Positions 26,267 through 34,909 are shown, counted from the first letter of the stretch. The stretch: DNA of 64,000 nt from JAMZMI01 sp963848175 (GCA_963848175.1 CAWKCO010000011.1:186001-250000), one strand, 5' to 3'. Numbers and translations: made by a program. Notes: generated by a model not told the origin, from the letters alone.

Positions 26267-27080
26267 TTAACAAGAAATACTTTCCTCCTAATCATTCTAC
26301 TTCTTAGTGTAGTTGGTCATGCACAAGAAGTTAATTTATAATATCAAAACAAACATCTCCTATTACGACAAGTCTGTCATTAGTGCGGATGAATATAAAA
26401 AAACGCGGTGTTATAGACGTTTACTACCCTAAAAGCATCGAATCTTATACCACCATGCTTTGGTTTCATGGTGTTGGGCTCTCTGGTGGAGATAAATACT
26501 TTTCAAAGGAACTGATAAACCAAGGAGAAGTCCTCGTGGCTGTCAACTACCAAAGGTATCCGCTCCTGCTTACATTGAAGATGCTGCAGGCGCCATAGCA
26601 TGGGTATTCTAAAACATAGGCTAATACGGAGGTAGTTCATCCAAAATATTTATCTCTAGCCACTCAGCTGGAGGCTACTTTACCAGCATGGTTGGCCTGG
26701 ATAAAAGGTCGCTCAGAGCCCATTACATTGATGTTTTAAAATTGCAGGATTAATCCCCTTCAGCAACCATACAATTATACATTTTACCGTAAGGAAAGAA
26801 AGAGATATTGAAGGCACTCAACCAATTTTGGATGACTTGGCTTCACTGTATCATGTACGTGCAGATGCTCCTCCGTTACTTTTGATCACTGGAGACAGAA
26901 ACTTGGAACTTCTCGGCAGATATGAAGAAAATACCTATATGATGCAAATGATGAAGGTAGTAGAACACCCCTCCACCAATATTTTGGAGTTAGATGGATA
27001 GGATCATGGGGAATGGTAGCTCCAGCTTTACCACTTCTCTTCAAAGAAGGAAAGCGAATTATAGCACTGTCGGTAGATTA
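26267..27080 (+). pseudogene. Decayed secreted alpha/beta-hydrolase (esterase/lipase) pseudogene
   Basis: Remains of an exported hydrolase in three frames. A signal peptide (NTFLLIILLLSVVGHAQEV) ends in a TAA at 26339-26341. Then come VIDVYYPKSIESYTTMLWFHG (oxyanion HG region), VAVNYQRYP, a frameshift near 26562, AYIEDAAGAIAWVF with a TAA after it, the nucleophile elbow SSHSAGGYF at 26655-26681, further stops, then APPLLLITGDRN and the catalytic-histidine region LELDG-stop-DHG near 27000. The longest open stretch is only about 70 codons. The order of motifs matches BD-FAE-like/esterase-lipase family proteins. It has been inactive for some time. Confidence 0.8.
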
Positions 27081-27102
27081 GAAAAAGTGATTATAACGAC
27101 AA

Positions 27103-27125
27103 AAGCCTTAGAATTTCTAAGGCTT
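27103..27125. terminator. Hairpin between the pseudogene and the T9SS gene
   Basis: Eleven-bp inverted repeat AAGCCTTAGAA (27103-27113) / TTCTAAGGCTT (27115-27125) with a single-base centre. The next bases are GATAATATTAC on one side and GTCGTTATAATC on the other, so the T-run is poor. Possibly a leftover terminator of the decayed gene or the terminator of the leftward T9SS gene. Confidence 0.5.
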
Positions 27126-27150
27126 GATAATATTACAAGAAAAAAAGCTT

Positions 27151-27525
27151 TTACTTCTTCAGGAACTTTCGGGCTACTTTGAATCGAGATTGATCGTCTC
27201 TAACCACGATCAAATAATAACCACTTGCAAGATTTTCTACAGATACGCTGTACTTACCTTCTCCAATTCTTTCTGGAGTAATGTCAATTTGATTTCCAAT
27301 TAAGCTATGCAACTCGATTTGCGTGTTTTTCAACGTGCTGTTGTCCACTTGAATGATCAAATCCTTTACCGTTGGATTAGGATAAAGCGTGATCGTATTA
27401 GTCACGTTAATATTGCCAACAACCATATTTCTCTCCGCAGAAACTACAGAATTAGTTCTTTCTTGAGCCATTGCGAAGAAGGACAAGAAAAGTGCCAACG
27501 AGAATATGATTAACTTATTGTGCAT
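27151..27525 (-). CDS. Short secreted protein consisting mainly of a T9SS type A sorting domain
   Basis: A 124-residue protein with a signal peptide (MHNKLIIFSLALFLSFFAMA, cleavage before QE), about 25 residues of linker and then a complete type A T9SS sorting domain: TLYPNPTVKDLIIQV, the central LHSLIGNQI and the terminal LASGYYLIVVRDDQSRFKVARKFLKK. Such domains normally follow a large enzyme or adhesin. Here nothing but the linker precedes it, so the mature protein would be almost only the export signal. It could be a real small surface protein, or the remnant 3' end of a longer gene, but the intact signal peptide argues for the former. Confidence 0.85.
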   Translation of the reverse strand: MHNKLIIFSLALFLSFFAMAQERTNSVVSAERNMVVGNINVTNTITLYPNPTVKDLIIQVDNSTLKNTQIELHSLIGNQIDITPERIGEGKYSVSVENLASGYYLIVVRDDQSRFKVARKFLKK

Positions 27526-27643
27526 AATATTTACAAATTACGGATAATTTTCTGAGAATGTTTACTTCGTCCTGACAATTTTTATCGAAAACCCACCTAA
27601 AAAACATTTTTTAACAAAAAGTCAGCCCAAATAACCCTCCGAG

Positions 27644-29164
27644 TCATGATATTCTGAAATTCTCAGCATAAACACTTTGAATGGCCGCTGGTAAATGATC
27701 AATAATATCTGAAGCTATCATTGAAATTTGTCCTACTTTTTCTACTACTAGGTCTCCAGCCCTCCCATGCAAGAACACTGCCAATCTTAACGCTTCTTTT
27801 GGTGCATAGCCTTGTGTTAAAAATGCTGCAACAACACCCGTCAGTACGTCTCCACTACCCGCAGTAGCCATGCCAGGATTTCCGGTAGGATTAAAACATA
27901 CTACCCCATCTGCATCGCAGATGGCAGAATTTGCCCCTTTCAGCACAACATTTAGATTGTGCTCTATACAAAAGGCACGCAATAACTCTAATTTCTCATA
28001 GTCATCGACCCACGAACCTACCAGCCGTTGAAATTCCGCGGGATGTGGTGTCAAAATGCTCTGTTTTGGCACAGCATGCAGTAGATCTTTATTTCTAGCT
28101 AGAATATTCAGTGCATCAGCATCCAAAACGACTGCACTTGTTGCGGATTTCAGCGTGAAAGAAAGTGCCTTAACCGTCTCATCATGCGTTCCTATTCCTG
28201 GGCCAATGGCTAAAACATGATTTTCAGTTACTGAAATTTCTCCAGAAAAAACACTTTCACCCTCCCCTACTTGCACCATTGCCTCGGGTAGCGAAACCTG
28301 CAAAATATCTACACCACAAGCTGGCACATGCACTGTCAACAACCCCGCACCAGCTCGCATAGCTGCTCGCGTACTCAACACTGCAGCTCCCATTTTTCCT
28401 TTACTCCCCACAATTAATTGCAATTTCCCCGCATCTCCTTTGTGCATATACTTATTGCGAGGCTTGAGCATTTGGCGGATATCTATTTGCTCCAATTGAT
28501 GATAAAATGATTTTTGATCACCCAAAAAATCTTCATTCAGACCGATAGATTCCACGTACCAATCACCAACATATTTGGTCAAAGAGGGTTGATAAAAAGC
28601 CAATTTTGGCACATGAAAAGCAATAGTCTTCCAAGGCTTAATTACTTGTTTTCCAGCGGGCTGTCGTTCGGCAGGCAAACCTGAGGCAATATCTACAGAT
28701 ACTATTTTACAGCCAGCATGATTGATATGCTCAACGATTTGACCACTCAATCCTTCGATAGGTCTGGATAGGCCAGAGCCAAATATGGCATCAACAATGA
28801 TTTCATGCTGGTTGATCAAAGGAAAATCTCGTTCTGCTTTAATCCGATAAAGGTCTTTGTACCATTGCAGCCGTGAGAAGTTAATCTCAAAATCCATTGA
28901 CCCTAAATCCACATCTCCAACGATATAAATATGCACCTTGTACTTTTGATCAATAAGCATACGTGCAATAGCCAAACCATCTCCACCATTATTGCCCAAC
29001 CCGCAAAAAACTTTAATATGATGCTCGTTGCTTACAAACTCACAAAAACGTCTCACAAAAGCACGAGAAGCCCTCTCCATCAAATCAATGGACGGCACAG
29101 GCTCATGCTCTATGGTATAGGCGTCAGCTTCTCTTATTTGATCGGAGGAGAGAATAGATATCAT
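27644..29164 (-). CDS. nnr: Bifunctional NAD(P)HX repair enzyme (epimerase/dehydratase)
   Basis: Repairs hydrated NADH/NADPH. The N-terminal half (residues ~1-215) is the YjeF_N epimerase, with FCGLGNNGGDGLAIARML and VDAIFGSGLSRPIEG. The C-terminal half (~225-500) is the ADP/ATP-dependent dehydratase, with GSKGKMGAAVLSTRAAMRAG, AIGPGIGTHDETV, LTPHPAEFQRLVGSW and NPTGNPGMATAGSGDVLTGV. At 506 residues it has the usual fused length. It appears to be transcribed alone, divergently from the lipoprotein gene at 29243. Confidence 0.97.
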   Translation of the reverse strand: MISILSSDQIREADAYTIEHEPVPSIDLMERASRAFVRRFCEFVSNEHHIKVFCGLGNNGGDGLAIARMLIDQKYKVHIYIVGDVDLGSMDFEINFSRLQWYKDLYRIKAERDFPLINQHEIIVDAIFGSGLSRPIEGLSGQIVEHINHAGCKIVSVDIASGLPAERQPAGKQVIKPWKTIAFHVPKLAFYQPSLTKYVGDWYVESIGLNEDFLGDQKSFYHQLEQIDIRQMLKPRNKYMHKGDAGKLQLIVGSKGKMGAAVLSTRAAMRAGAGLLTVHVPACGVDILQVSLPEAMVQVGEGESVFSGEISVTENHVLAIGPGIGTHDETVKALSFTLKSATSAVVLDADALNILARNKDLLHAVPKQSILTPHPAEFQRLVGSWVDDYEKLELLRAFCIEHNLNVVLKGANSAICDADGVVCFNPTGNPGMATAGSGDVLTGVVAAFLTQGYAPKEALRLAVFLHGRAGDLVVEKVGQISMIASDIIDHLPAAIQSVYAENFRIS

Positions 29165-29242
29165 ATACTAAATATAACGAGATGTTAGTGACCTCTTGCA
29201 ACGCAAACAAAAGAATGTGTGTCGAATGGTAAATTGATACCG

Positions 29243-29662
29243 ATGAAAACACTAATGCAGCGAATATTTTACATTTTAATTTTGGGATCGGCACTTCTAT
29301 CATGCAGCGAGGATGATTTTCACGAAAATACACTAACGCTTTCAGGAACATACGAAGGGACATTTTCACGCTCACACCCAAGTGCCAGATTTAAAAGCAC
29401 CAAACTATCTCTTGAGTTCATCGGTAATGAGTTTTCTGGAACGAGCGAAACCTCCCATTACCCTGCTATTTGCAGAGGCACTTTCGAAATAAATGAGAAA
29501 TCTGTGGCCTTCATAGATTCCTGTGCATGGTATGCAAATTTCGATTGGAGCTTGATTTTAAAAGGTGCTTATAACATTTCCTCAATGGAGAACGAAATCA
29601 CTCTTACACGCACCCAAGGCAGCACAACAGACACTTACAGGCTGATAAAAAAAGAAGATTGA
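29243..29662 (+). CDS. Putative lipoprotein of unknown function
   Basis: A 139-residue protein with a lipoprotein signal MKTLMQRIFYILILGSALLSC, the cysteine at residue 21 in a good lipobox (ALLSC). I chose the ATG at 29243 over an upstream GTG at 29219, because it places the charged residues directly before the hydrophobic stretch. The mature part is beta-rich (LTLSGTYEGTFSRS, LSLEFIGNEFSGTSETSHYPAICRGTFEI, NEITLTRTQGSTTDTYRL) with two cysteines that could pair, and resembles small lipocalin-like lipoproteins. Its end faces the end of nuoD, 6 bases away. Confidence 0.75.
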   Translation: MKTLMQRIFYILILGSALLSCSEDDFHENTLTLSGTYEGTFSRSHPSARFKSTKLSLEFIGNEFSGTSETSHYPAICRGTFEINEKSVAFIDSCAWYANFDWSLILKGAYNISSMENEITLTRTQGSTTDTYRLIKKED

Positions 29663-29668
29663 AAACAG

Positions 29669-30880
29669 CTATCGATCTATTTCACCTAGCACGAAATCAA
29701 TTGATCCTATAATTGCGATCAAATCAGCAATCATCACACCTTTAGAGATTTCTGGCAAAACGGAAAGATTGCTAAAGCTACATGAACGGGCTTTGCATCG
29801 GACAGGAATATCTGCACGACCATCCGTACGGAAAAAGAAGCCTAGCTCGCCTTTTGTGTTTTCGGCACGCATATAAAAGTCTTGTGCTTTAGGCCTGATT
29901 TTCTTTGGCACCAATTCTCTTGGGTCAAAATCTTTTGTGCGTTTATGATCGGTAGTTAACCTGATCAAACACTGATCGATGATCTTCAACGACTCGCGGC
30001 ACTCTTGCATACGCACCCAAGTACGATCCCAGCAGTCACCTACAGATCCCATTGCTCCTTTACCCACAGGAATGTCAAAATCCAGTTCGGGGTAGACGCT
30101 ATAACCGTCGATTTTTCTTAGATCATATTTCAAACCTGAAGCACGAAGCATCGGCCCTGTAACACCATAATTGATGGCCAAATCTGGAGCTAAATTCCCT
30201 ACATTGGCCGTACGGTCTATAAAAATCTTGTTGTTCAAAAGGAGGTTTTCGACATCATTCAACTTTGGTGTCAAGTACTTGCTAAACGACTTGCAACGCT
30301 CTTCAAATCCAACTGGAAGATCATAGAAAAGGCCTCCGATCCAAATGTAGTTGTAGAGCATTCGCGCACCTGACGCCCACTCTAGCATTCGCTGAATGTG
30401 TTCTCGATCGCGCATCATCCACAAGAATGGTGTAAACGCCCCAATATCTAACCCATAAGTGCCGATGGCCACAAAATGTGAGGCCAACCTATTGAGCTCT
30501 GCTACTAGCACTCTAATGTACTCGACTCGCTTTGGAATTTTATCTTCGATACCCAACATCCGCTCCACTCCCATGGCATAGGCATGCTCACTATTCATTG
30601 CCCCAACATAGTCCAGTCTATCCACATAAGGTATGACTTGATTGAAAGGCACTGACTCAGCATGCTTCTCGAAGCAGCGATGCAAATAACCCAAATGAGG
30701 CACAACATCCACTACTATCTCCCCGTCAGTAATCACCTCCAACCTCAAAACCCCGTGGGTAGAAGGGTGCTGTGGGCCGATATTGATCAACATTTCACCA
30801 GACTTCAAATCGCCCTCCTTATAAAGAGTAGGCTCTGAATTCTCAAAATGCTTTGCGTCGTACTGATACTGTATTTCCAT
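29669..30880 (-). CDS. nuoD: NADH-quinone oxidoreductase subunit D
   Basis: Peripheral-arm quinone-site subunit of respiratory complex I. At 403 residues it is full length, without fusion to NuoC. Conserved segments seen are NIGPQHPSTHGVLRLEV, DVVPHLGYLHRCFEKHAE, the YVDRLDYVGAMNSEHAY segment, LNRLASHF and GYSVYPELDFDIPVG. It is the last gene of the nuoA-B-C-D group, separated from nuoC by 456 bases that hold the remains of a four-helix-bundle gene. No nuoE-N follows within the window, so the rest of complex I must be encoded elsewhere or on another locus. Confidence 0.97.
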   Translation of the reverse strand: MEIQYQYDAKHFENSEPTLYKEGDLKSGEMLINIGPQHPSTHGVLRLEVITDGEIVVDVVPHLGYLHRCFEKHAESVPFNQVIPYVDRLDYVGAMNSEHAYAMGVERMLGIEDKIPKRVEYIRVLVAELNRLASHFVAIGTYGLDIGAFTPFLWMMRDREHIQRMLEWASGARMLYNYIWIGGLFYDLPVGFEERCKSFSKYLTPKLNDVENLLLNNKIFIDRTANVGNLAPDLAINYGVTGPMLRASGLKYDLRKIDGYSVYPELDFDIPVGKGAMGSVGDCWDRTWVRMQECRESLKIIDQCLIRLTTDHKRTKDFDPRELVPKKIRPKAQDFYMRAENTKGELGFFFRTDGRADIPVRCKARSCSFSNLSVLPEISKGVMIADLIAIIGSIDFVLGEIDR

Positions 30881-30961
30881 TCTGATAAATTGAAAATTGA
30901 TAATGGAAAGATTATTTAATGTGATTTGGCTGATCTAAACAATTGAGCACCAAAATGCGTT

Positions 30962-31310
30962 TCAATTTCTGTCACTATCTTTATGTGAGACCAGTTCTAA
31001 TTTCTCAACCATTGATCAACCCTTCGAACTCTATTTCAGCTGAATCTCGCATCAACCTAAGCCAATAATGAGTTTCGTGGGCCTCTTTATTTGCAATCGC
31101 CAATTTATGAATAAAATCTGCTTTTGGATTCTGCCTGCTGCGCCTCCTTCACGAAAGCGCCCTATGGATGTTCCACTTCGAAGAAGTTGTCTTCGTTAGA
31201 ATACATACTCCTTTTTCTCAGTTTGAATATCAAAACAGTAAGGTTAACTAATTGAAAGAGCAAAAGCGTAAGACTTTTCTCAACTAAAACACTTTCTTTT
31301 AAGTCTGCAT
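30962..31310 (-). pseudogene. Decayed four-helix-bundle (S23/IVP-like) gene inserted between nuoC and nuoD
   Basis: On the minus strand, in three different frames and in the right order, are the conserved parts of a four-helix-bundle protein: LKESVLVEKS, then YAFALSI, EKKEYV, QLLRSGTSIG, then NPKADFIHKLAIANKEAHETHYWLRLMRDSAEIEFEGLING, and EKLELVSHKDSDRN before a TGA. A possible ATG lies at 31310. At least three frame breaks and several stops separate the pieces, so the gene is dead. The length (~349 bases) matches the ~115-residue family. Imperfect inverted copies of TTGARAATTGA flank it at 30890-30900 and 31330-31340. Confidence 0.85.
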
Positions 31311-31336
31311 TCTTCCAACTTTAAACTATTCAATTC

Positions 31337-31843
31337 TCAACTTTTCACTTCTTCGTCGCGATCATACTTCACCGTAATACCATGATATTTTTCCTGCTCT
31401 TGGTAATCCTTTCTAAGCGGATGCCCTTCCCAATCAGTGGGTAACAAAATTCTTCTAAGGTCTGGATGATTATTGAAGCGAATACCTAAGAGATCGAAAG
31501 TTTCGCGTTCGTGCCAATTGGCAGTTTTCCAGATATCAGAAACGGTATCGATATTTGGATTTTCTCTATCTAATCTACATTTAAGCATCAACTGAAGATT
31601 GTATGGTAAGCTGCACAAGTTGTAGGCAACATCCATTGAATTGGCTTCTACCCCATTGTCAATCCCTGTGATGCTCGACAGCATATCGAAATAAGTGGAC
31701 TTGTGCGTATGCAGCACTTCGCATACTTTGACAATGCGCAAAGGATCGATGATCAACGCTTGTGGCGTGGCACTTTCGTCCAATCCCAAGACTGCCAATG
31801 GGCATTCTTTGTCAAGAAGGTCTTTTATGTCGGTGATGGTCAT
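31337..31843 (-). CDS. nuoC: NADH-quinone oxidoreductase subunit C
   Basis: 30-kDa-type subunit of the complex I peripheral arm, here 168 residues. The conserved C-terminal signature is present: SDIWKTANWHERETFDLLGI, FNNHPDLRRILLPTDWEGHPLRKDY. Its start overlaps the end of nuoB by 4 bases. Downstream, the stop codon coincides with the right-hand repeat of the four-helix-bundle pseudogene, so nuoC and nuoD are now 456 bases apart. Confidence 0.96.
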   Translation of the reverse strand: MTITDIKDLLDKECPLAVLGLDESATPQALIIDPLRIVKVCEVLHTHKSTYFDMLSSITGIDNGVEANSMDVAYNLCSLPYNLQLMLKCRLDRENPNIDTVSDIWKTANWHERETFDLLGIRFNNHPDLRRILLPTDWEGHPLRKDYQEQEKYHGITVKYDRDEEVKS

Positions 31844-32370
31844 ACAGCTTTTGCTTTCCTCTTTTCCAAAATCTTTTTGAGTGCCTCGGGTTTCATTAGA
31901 GATTCACCACGGATTTTCTCCTGAAGCTTCATAAATCCACCGATAAGCGCTTCTGGTCTTGGAGGGCAGCCGGGCACGTACACATCCACAGGGATAATTT
32001 TATCTACTCCTTTCACTACATGATAACCATGATCCCAGTATGGGCCGCCACAGTTGGAGCACGAACCCATGGAGATCACATAGCGTGGCTCGGCCATTTG
32101 TTCGTAGAGCCGTCTGATCCGGTCGGCCATCTTGAAGGTAACCGTGCCTGCCACCACCATCACATCGGACTGGCGAGGTGAAGGACGGGGAATCACTCCG
32201 AAACGATCCATATCATATCCAGAGGTGTAAGCTCCCATCATCTCAATGGCGCAGCATGCCAAGCCAAAACCCATCGGCCACAGGCTGGAAAGTCGTGCCC
32301 AGTTGAGCAAGTCGTCTGCTTTGGTGATGATGATGCCACCTTGTCCAAATTTCTGATCTAAAAGCCCCAT
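31840..32370 (-). CDS. nuoB: NADH-quinone oxidoreductase subunit B
   Basis: Holds the N2 iron-sulfur cluster next to the quinone site. It has 176 residues. All four ligands are visible: the double cysteine C39-C40 in GLACCAIEMM, the cysteine of SMGSCSNCGG and that of VPGCPPRPEAL. The basic C-terminus (EKRKAKAV) is common in Bacteroidota. It starts 3 bases after nuoA and overlaps nuoC by 4. Confidence 0.98.
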   Translation of the reverse strand: MGLLDQKFGQGGIIITKADDLLNWARLSSLWPMGFGLACCAIEMMGAYTSGYDMDRFGVIPRPSPRQSDVMVVAGTVTFKMADRIRRLYEQMAEPRYVISMGSCSNCGGPYWDHGYHVVKGVDKIIPVDVYVPGCPPRPEALIGGFMKLQEKIRGESLMKPEALKKILEKRKAKAV

Positions 32371-32373
32371 GTA

Positions 32374-32835
32374 TTAATCTTTAAGATGTTTGTAAGCGTC
32401 CGCAGGAATTTTTGATTGATAGTCGGATGCTTTGGCTGTTGGTTTCACCCAATCAAGCATGCCATTCGCCCAAACATACACCAATCCCAATGTCAAAATT
32501 CCTATGAAAATAAATGTTTCGATCAAAGAGAACTTTCCCCAAAGCCCGTCGGTAGCTTCGATCATTTCTTTGTCAGCAAAGACAATGCCCCACGGAAACA
32601 GGAAGGCCAACTCGGTTTCAAAAAGTAAGAAGATCAACGCGATAATATAAAAGCGCACGTTGAAGATATTCCAAGCAGAACTTACTGGCTCTTCGCCAGA
32701 CTCATAGGTGGTGTTTTTCTCTTCATTGGGGCGACTGGGGCGCAAAATCTTGCCCACCAAAAGCGTGACCATCACAAAGCCTACCCCACCTACCAGAAAT
32801 AATAAAACGGTACCGAAACCTGAAATTTCAATCAT
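32374..32835 (-). CDS. nuoA: NADH-quinone oxidoreductase subunit A
   Basis: Small membrane-arm subunit of complex I with three membrane helices (residues ~7-28, ~60-85 and ~105-127). The conserved loop between helices 1 and 2 is NEEKNTTYESGEEPVSSAWNIFNVRFYIIALIFL-LFETELAFLFPW. At 153 residues it is longer than the ~120-residue E. coli form because of an insertion after the second helix and a hydrophilic tail, both usual in Bacteroidota. First gene of the nuoABCD group; the promoter must lie in the 200 bases upstream. Confidence 0.96.
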   Translation of the reverse strand: MIEISGFGTVLLFLVGGVGFVMVTLLVGKILRPSRPNEEKNTTYESGEEPVSSAWNIFNVRFYIIALIFLLFETELAFLFPWGIVFADKEMIEATDGLWGKFSLIETFIFIGILTLGLVYVWANGMLDWVKPTAKASDYQSKIPADAYKHLKD

Positions 32836-33042
32836 AGCTGCAAATTAACTCGATTTTCGGGGAATGGTAAAGAAGGATTGAACTCTTGCTTTGGATAGGA
32901 TGAACAATCATTAATAAACCTGTAAACTTATTTTAGGACGGGTCACTCTAAATTGAGATTAAGATCCCCTGCCGGAATGACAACCTAGTTGAATCAAAAC
33001 TTCAGCGGATCGAGGTGCTTGAAGTGCCCGTTCATTTGGATT

Positions 33043-33624
33043 TTAGCGCGTGCGTGCTCGGCGCGCTCTAGCATTGGCACGAGCTTCTGAAGATGCTTCA
33101 AGTACATATTTCTGACGCATTTTCTCATTTTTCATTGAAAGCATTGCATATTCTTCATCCAGTTTTAAACCGATTTTATGTATAAACTTGTACATAGGCT
33201 GACTATAACTCACATCCAGTTCATTATCGATTTTGAGCCAATCGAAAAGCTCGCTCATCAAGTCCACAATCGCGATATGAAGACTGGAGTCATAGCCATC
33301 ATTGAAATCAATCAACTCCACTACTCCTCCAGCGTACTCCTTGTTTTCCCAAGGGTTATGATATTCCACCACACGAAAAACACGCAAACCCATCGTCTTG
33401 ATGTCCATGCGCCCATCATCATAGACTTTAGTCACTTCGTCTATTTTCACCTCTGTGCCGAACTCGATTTTGTTGAGCACGTAAGAGGGTATACCAAAAG
33501 TAGTTTTGGTATTGAGGCAATCATTGACAAGGTCTTTGTAGCGAGGCTCAAAGATGTGCAGATTGAGCTGCTCGCCCGGAAACGCCACAAGATTGAGTGG
33601 AAACAAAGAAATTTCTTTTTCCAT
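33043..33624 (-). CDS. LON-substrate-binding-domain protein
   Basis: A 193-residue cytoplasmic protein made almost entirely of the Lon N-terminal substrate-binding domain: ISLFPLNLVAFPGEQLNLHIFEPRYKDLVNDCL, then beta strands and DIKTMGLRVFRVVEY, then a helical end. The ATPase and protease domains of Lon are absent, as in stand-alone LON-domain proteins of many bacteria. The last ~15 residues are Arg/Ala-rich (SSEARANARARRARTR), an unusual basic tail. The role is unknown; these proteins are sometimes proposed as adaptors for protein turnover. Confidence 0.9.
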   Translation of the reverse strand: MEKEISLFPLNLVAFPGEQLNLHIFEPRYKDLVNDCLNTKTTFGIPSYVLNKIEFGTEVKIDEVTKVYDDGRMDIKTMGLRVFRVVEYHNPWENKEYAGGVVELIDFNDGYDSSLHIAIVDLMSELFDWLKIDNELDVSYSQPMYKFIHKIGLKLDEEYAMLSMKNEKMRQKYVLEASSEARANARARRARTR

Positions 33625-33705
33625 AAATGAATAACTACTTCGCCGTGATACAGTTTGATTTTACTTTGATAAAATTGGAATAAAAAACGCTAAAACTTCC
33701 CACTA

Positions 33706-34428
33706 ATGAGAAATCTTTTATTTGGACTATTGACACTCACAATCATTTCTTGTCAAGGACAAAAAAACGAGGCAGAAAACGAGAACTCCGAGTCGTTTGA
33801 GCAAGTGCCTTTATCAAAAGAGCTGCAAGAAAAGCAAAAAAAAGGAATTGACTTTATTTCTGCTCCAGATCAGAAATGGTCGATGGAAGCGGACTTTGAT
33901 GGAAATGTAAAAATAGCAACCGGAAAAAAAGATACCATACTGATAGATGCCTCCAATTTTAAATATGAAAATGGTGCTGCTAACTACACCAAGGATGATA
34001 TTTCGGTGGTAGTCAAGCCAAAAACTTCGGGATCACAGTACAGCCACGAGGTGGTGGTGACCAAAGGAAAAAGAACCTATACCAGCGAAGGAAATTTTAT
34101 CAACAAGGCTCAGGAATTAATGGGTGAGTGGCGCATCCCTCAGGCCGATTCGATCAAATCCCGCCCTGTGAGCATCCTGTTTCAGAATGAAATTAAACTG
34201 ATCGGATTTGATGGTTGCAACCAGTTTTTTGGACATTACAGCTCAGATCAGGAGCAGATTTACTTCGAAGCGATATCATCCACTCGCAAAATGTGCATGG
34301 ATGTTCCTGAAAATCCTATTCCAAACCAAATGGGTGCTAAAGTTCCATTTACAATCAAACAAAATAGGCTCACACTGCTAAAAAGTGACAGCACGATAGT
34401 GATCCTTCATCGAGTAATCAATGAATAA
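33706..34428 (+). CDS. META-domain (HslJ-like) lipoprotein
   Basis: A 240-residue lipoprotein. The signal MRNLLFGLLTLTIISC has its cysteine at residue 16. The region ~130-240 is a META/HslJ domain with the diagnostic GFDGCNQFFGHYSSD and ISSTRKMCMD, whose two cysteines normally form a disulfide. The N-terminal half (residues ~50-125) is a charged beta-rich extension with the repeated K/D strands (VKIATGKKDTILIDAS, NYTKDDISVVVK). Its end overlaps the start of the small membrane protein gene at 34421 by 8 bases, suggesting translational coupling. Function of the family is unclear; outer-membrane-stress roles are suspected. Confidence 0.85.
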   Translation: MRNLLFGLLTLTIISCQGQKNEAENENSESFEQVPLSKELQEKQKKGIDFISAPDQKWSMEADFDGNVKIATGKKDTILIDASNFKYENGAANYTKDDISVVVKPKTSGSQYSHEVVVTKGKRTYTSEGNFINKAQELMGEWRIPQADSIKSRPVSILFQNEIKLIGFDGCNQFFGHYSSDQEQIYFEAISSTRKMCMDVPENPIPNQMGAKVPFTIKQNRLTLLKSDSTIVILHRVINE

Positions 34429-34909
34429 AGTACAGATCAATCAAGGGCGAACGATGATTCCCACTTACCGTTGGAGTCTAAGCTTAGTATTATTATTCGC
34501 TATTTTGGTGGCATTTAGTTTACTTCCAGAAGTGCCCGCTATCCTAGTAGCGGGTGGTCTTTCCTTTCTCACACCTCTGCTTTGGTCGTCTTTCTACATT
34601 TTGGAAATCGATTCTGTAAAGAAAAAAGTCAGCGAATACACCTTGATCATGGGTAAGCCTTTTTTCAAAACCGAAACCTCTTTTGGTTCAATAGAGAAAA
34701 TTTTCATCAACCAAAACCAGACGTCTCAAACCATGCACAGCTATGCAGGCAAAGTTTCGACCATCAGCAACCCAGAGTATCAGGCATACCTCAAATTTCA
34801 ACCACAGCAAAAGTTCTTCCTGATTAGCGATAGAAGCATCGAAAGACTAGACGCGCGGCTAGAGCCTATTGCAAAGAAGTTGGATACAGTGGTGGTGAAG
34901 AATTTCTAA
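34421..34909 (+). CDS. Small inner-membrane protein with PH-like tail
   Basis: A 162-residue protein with two closely spaced membrane helices (residues ~18-36 and ~40-62) and a soluble C-terminal region of ~95 residues that alternates strands (KKKVSEYTLIMGKPFFKTETSFGSIEKIFI, QAYLKFQPQQKFFLISDRSIERL) and ends in a helix, the outline of a bacterial PH-like domain. No known family is certain. It overlaps the META lipoprotein by 8 bases. An in-frame ATG 11 residues in (34457, before IPTYRW) would also serve as start. Confidence 0.7.
   Translation: MNKVQINQGRTMIPTYRWSLSLVLLFAILVAFSLLPEVPAILVAGGLSFLTPLLWSSFYILEIDSVKKKVSEYTLIMGKPFFKTETSFGSIEKIFINQNQTSQTMHSYAGKVSTISNPEYQAYLKFQPQQKFFLISDRSIERLDARLEPIAKKLDTVVVKNF

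Noticed and set aside
33178..33630. Open frame antisense to the LON-domain gene
   Set aside because: The LON-domain protein on the opposite strand has clear conservation; this frame has no motif.
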